From Lachnospiraceae bacterium (GTDB lineage Bacteria > Bacillota > Clostridia > Lachnospirales > Lachnospiraceae), in the NCBI GenBank assembly GCA_009774375.1, contig VSNO01000005.1:1-64000 (forward strand): 64,000 nt of DNA, in the 5' to 3' direction. Of the stretch, positions 61,945 through 64,000 are shown piece after piece. The translations under genes and the position numbers were made by a program. Within the stretch, counting starts at the first letter, position 1; each line of letters begins with the position of its first letter. The notes under the pieces are model-generated. The model was not told the origin of the DNA. It did not search any database and saw nothing but the letters and a program-made list of their open reading frames with translations.

Positions 61945-63819
61945 TTAAGATTTTAACGTCCTGGTGGCATTTAATACCGCGATGATCATGACACCGACAT
62001 CCGCAAAGATCGCCCACCACATGTTGACAAAGCCGACCGCGCCCAGCCCGAGGCACGCAAACTTGACCACCAGCGCGAACACGATATTCTGGTGCACGAT
62101 CCCCAGCGTCTTTCTCGATATGTTCATGGCGGTGGCGATCTTCGCCGGATCATCGTCCATCAGCACGATATCCGCCGCCTCGATCGCCGCGTCTGAGCCG
62201 AGCGCCCCCATCGCGATCCCGATGTCAGCCCTTGACAGCACCGGTGCGTCGTTGATGCCGTCCCCGACGAACGCAAGCCGCTCCTTCTCTCCTTTTGACG
62301 CCAGAAGCCTCTCCACCTCGGCAACCTTGTCCGCCGGAAGCAGTTCGCTCTTCACGACATCCACGCCAAGCTCCGCTGCCACTGCTTCCGCCACGTTCCC
62401 CGCGTCGCCTGTCAGCATGACCACCTGCCTGACGCCCGCCGCCTTCAGACCTGCGATCGCCGCTCCCGCATTCGGCTTGACGATATCCGAGATCAGAATA
62501 TATCCGGCATACCGGCCGTCGACCGCCACATGGACTTCCGTTCCGATATTCTGCGGCACTGTGTACGCGATATTTAGCATTCTCATGAACTTGGCATTTC
62601 CTGCCGATACTTTCCTGCCATCGATGACCGCTGACACACCGTGGCCGCTGATCTCCTCCACATCACAGACCCTGCCCGCATCGATCTGCTTTCCAGTCCG
62701 CTTTCCGTAAGCGTCCTTTAAGCTCCTGCTGATCGGGTGGTTCGAATAGCTCTCCGCATAAGCCGCCATCTCAAGGAGCTCATCCGCATCCAGTCCCTCT
62801 GCGGCCTCGATGTGCGTCACCTCAAAGACGCCCTTCGTCAGTGTTCCGGTTTTGTCACACACCACGTATTTTGTCTCCGAGAGCGCCTCCAGATAGTTCG
62901 AACCCTTCACGAGCACGCCCTTGGAGGACGCCCCGCCGATACCGCCAAAGAAGCTGAGCGGTATGGATATGACGAGTGCGCACGGACAGCTGATGACGAG
63001 TGTCGTGAGCGCCCTGATCACCCACTGCGACCAGCCCGCCGGATTGCCCATCATGAGGTTGACCACAGGCGGCAGCACTGCAAGCGCGAGGGCGCCGATG
63101 CACACTGCTGGCGTGTAATACTTTGCAAAACGGGTGATAAAGTTCTCCGACCTTGATTTCTTCATGCTGGAATTCTCCACCAGATCCAGGATCTTTGAGA
63201 CGGTGGACTCCCCGAACTCCTTCGTCGTCTCGATCCGGAGCAATCCTGTCAGGTTCACGCACCCGCTGATCACCTCATCCCCCTCCTGCACCTCCCTCGG
63301 AAGGCTCTCGCCGGTGAGGGCGCTCATGTTGAGCGTGGAGGCTCCCCCCACGACCACACCGTCGATCGGCACTTTCTCTCCCGGCTGTACCACGATCACC
63401 GTCCCGACCTCAACATCGTCGGGATCGACCTGCTCGAGCTGCCCATCCTGCTCAATGTTCGCATAGTCCGGCCGGATATCCATGAGCGCCGATATGTTCC
63501 TGCGGCTCTTTCCCACCGCATAACTCTGGAAGAGCTCGCCGATCTGGTAAAACAGCATGACAGCCGTCCCCTCGACATACTCCCCGAGAATGATGGCGCC
63601 CACCGTGGCAAGCGCCATCAGAAAATTCTCGTCAAATACCTGGCCGTTGACGATCCCAAGCACTGCCTTTCTGAGTATGTCATATCCGATGATCAGATAT
63701 GGTATCAAAAACAGTGCCAGTCTGACATATGGGTTGTTGACCGGTATCAGGCTGAATACCGCAACCAGTACGGCTGATACGATGATCCTGACCAGCACTT
63801 TTTTTTGCTTCTTGGTCAT
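61945..63819 (-). CDS. Heavy-metal P-type ATPase (Zn/Cd/Pb type)
   Basis: A 624-aa P1B ATPase that exports soft divalent metals. It has eight membrane helices. The transport motif is S-C-P-C-A-L-V near residue 300, the phosphorylated Asp lies in D-K-T-G-T-L-T, T-G-E-S is in the actuator domain, S-N-H-P-I-S near 390 carries the His-Pro pair, and G-D-G-I-N-D-A-P is the hinge. The C-P-C motif with a Lys/Asp pair in the last helices suggests a Zn/Cd/Pb exporter (ZntA/CadA). It lacks the usual N-terminal metal-binding domain; that function may lie in the separate gene 45 bp upstream. The ATG has AGAAAGGA. Confidence 0.94.
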   Translation of the reverse strand: MTKKQKKVLVRIIVSAVLVAVFSLIPVNNPYVRLALFLIPYLIIGYDILRKAVLGIVNGQVFDENFLMALATVGAIILGEYVEGTAVMLFYQIGELFQSYAVGKSRRNISALMDIRPDYANIEQDGQLEQVDPDDVEVGTVIVVQPGEKVPIDGVVVGGASTLNMSALTGESLPREVQEGDEVISGCVNLTGLLRIETTKEFGESTVSKILDLVENSSMKKSRSENFITRFAKYYTPAVCIGALALAVLPPVVNLMMGNPAGWSQWVIRALTTLVISCPCALVISIPLSFFGGIGGASSKGVLVKGSNYLEALSETKYVVCDKTGTLTKGVFEVTHIEAAEGLDADELLEMAAYAESYSNHPISRSLKDAYGKRTGKQIDAGRVCDVEEISGHGVSAVIDGRKVSAGNAKFMRMLNIAYTVPQNIGTEVHVAVDGRYAGYILISDIVKPNAGAAIAGLKAAGVRQVVMLTGDAGNVAEAVAAELGVDVVKSELLPADKVAEVERLLASKGEKERLAFVGDGINDAPVLSRADIGIAMGALGSDAAIEAADIVLMDDDPAKIATAMNISRKTLGIVHQNIVFALVVKFACLGLGAVGFVNMWWAIFADVGVMIIAVLNATRTLKS

Positions 63820-63864
63820 TTTGTTTCACATCCTTTCTGATCTTAGCTTAGATGCGACAGCTCC

Positions 63865-64000
63865 TTATATAAAGATCTCGCAGTCCGATTCTACCTTCTT
63901 ACAGTTCTTCAGCACTTCTGTCATGACAGCGGACACATCGGCGCCCTCCTCGAATTCAACCTTCATCTTCTGCGGCATAAATGCGACCGTCGCTTCCTTC
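63865..64000 (-). CDS. Heavy-metal-associated (HMA) domain protein, partial
   Basis: Only the last 45 codons are in the window; the gene enters from the right edge. The visible part (V-A-F-M-P-Q-K-M-K-V-E-F-E-E-G then V-L-K-N-C-K-K-V-E-S-D-C-E-I) has the last strand and helix pattern of an HMA metal-binding domain, and the metal loop would lie upstream. It ends 45 bp before the P-type ATPase and probably hands metal to it as a detached N-terminal domain. It might instead be the end of a larger metal-binding protein. Confidence 0.75.
   Translation of the reverse strand, partial: KEATVAFMPQKMKVEFEEGADVSAVMTEVLKNCKKVESDCEIFI

Overview
The window looks like chromosomal DNA of a strictly anaerobic, fermentative Clostridia member, most likely a gut or animal-associated Lachnospiraceae. 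The reasons are AGGAGG-type ribosome binding sites before almost every gene, an anaerobic class III ribonucleotide reductase, a ClpC with a UVR segment, LytTR/GHKL signalling, BlaI/M56 regulation, several small membrane proteins of Lachnospiraceae type, and plant or mucin glycan enzymes (GH31, GH95, GH77). Base composition is close to balanced and even. I see no rRNA, tRNA, CRISPR array, transposase or prophage genes. About 40 of 48 genes lie on the minus strand. Most starts given here were moved from the longest open frame to an internal ATG with a clear Shine-Dalgarno sequence.

Layout. 1-8.5 kb: end of a GH31 alpha-xylosidase, an AAA-ATPase/PD-(D/E)XK protein, an M3 peptidase, and an operon of a 69-aa protein, a GH95 fucosidase and a YitT membrane protein. 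8.6-10.8 kb: a BlaI repressor with twin operators and an M56 sensor protease. 10.8-18.7 kb: M18 aminopeptidase, radA, a small conserved protein, clpC and its GntR regulator, then an SH3-domain membrane protein. 18.7-22.2 kb: purE-purM-purN-purD. 22.3-29.1 kb: a run of nrdD, pyrF, pyrE, two small membrane proteins and a long M29 peptidase, with NrdR boxes upstream of nrdD. 29.1-33.6 kb: hybrid sensor kinase, glycosyltransferase and TPR lipoprotein. 33.7-38.5 kb: malQ-lacI with a LacI-type operator in its promoter, ugd, and two small unknown genes. 38.6-45.6 kb: a nuclease-helicase fusion, an HPr-like protein without its histidine, and a heterodimeric ABC exporter. 45.6-49.5 kb: MATE exporter, nitroreductase and a chemoreceptor. 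49.6-58 kb: an apparent operon purF-chemoreceptor-binding lipoprotein-purL. 58-64 kb: a SUKH protein, an AgrC/AgrA-like pair, a DUF6273-type protein, and a heavy-metal P-type ATPase with a separate HMA protein.

How the genes fit together. Purine synthesis is split over two clusters (purEMND and purF...purL). The second has a dCache chemoreceptor and a sugar-type binding lipoprotein inserted between its enzymes. The PurF homologue has lost its glutaminase residues. Pyrimidine synthesis (pyrF, pyrE) sits behind the anaerobic ribonucleotide reductase, so nucleotide supply and reduction are transcribed in the same direction. The clpC-radA linkage matches the stress-response cluster known in Bacillus, but the mcsA/mcsB/ctsR genes are missing and a GntR repressor takes the usual regulator position. 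The AgrC/AgrA-like pair probably controls the adjacent SUKH gene through a pair of 15-bp direct repeats with a 21-bp period placed against its -35 box.

The best leads are the purine-operon chemoreceptor pair with its glutaminase-dead PurF, the LytTR-controlled orphan SUKH gene, and the PD-(D/E)XK-helicase fusion. The first 35 bases are a perfect inverted copy of bases 354-388 and are probably an assembly or library artefact.
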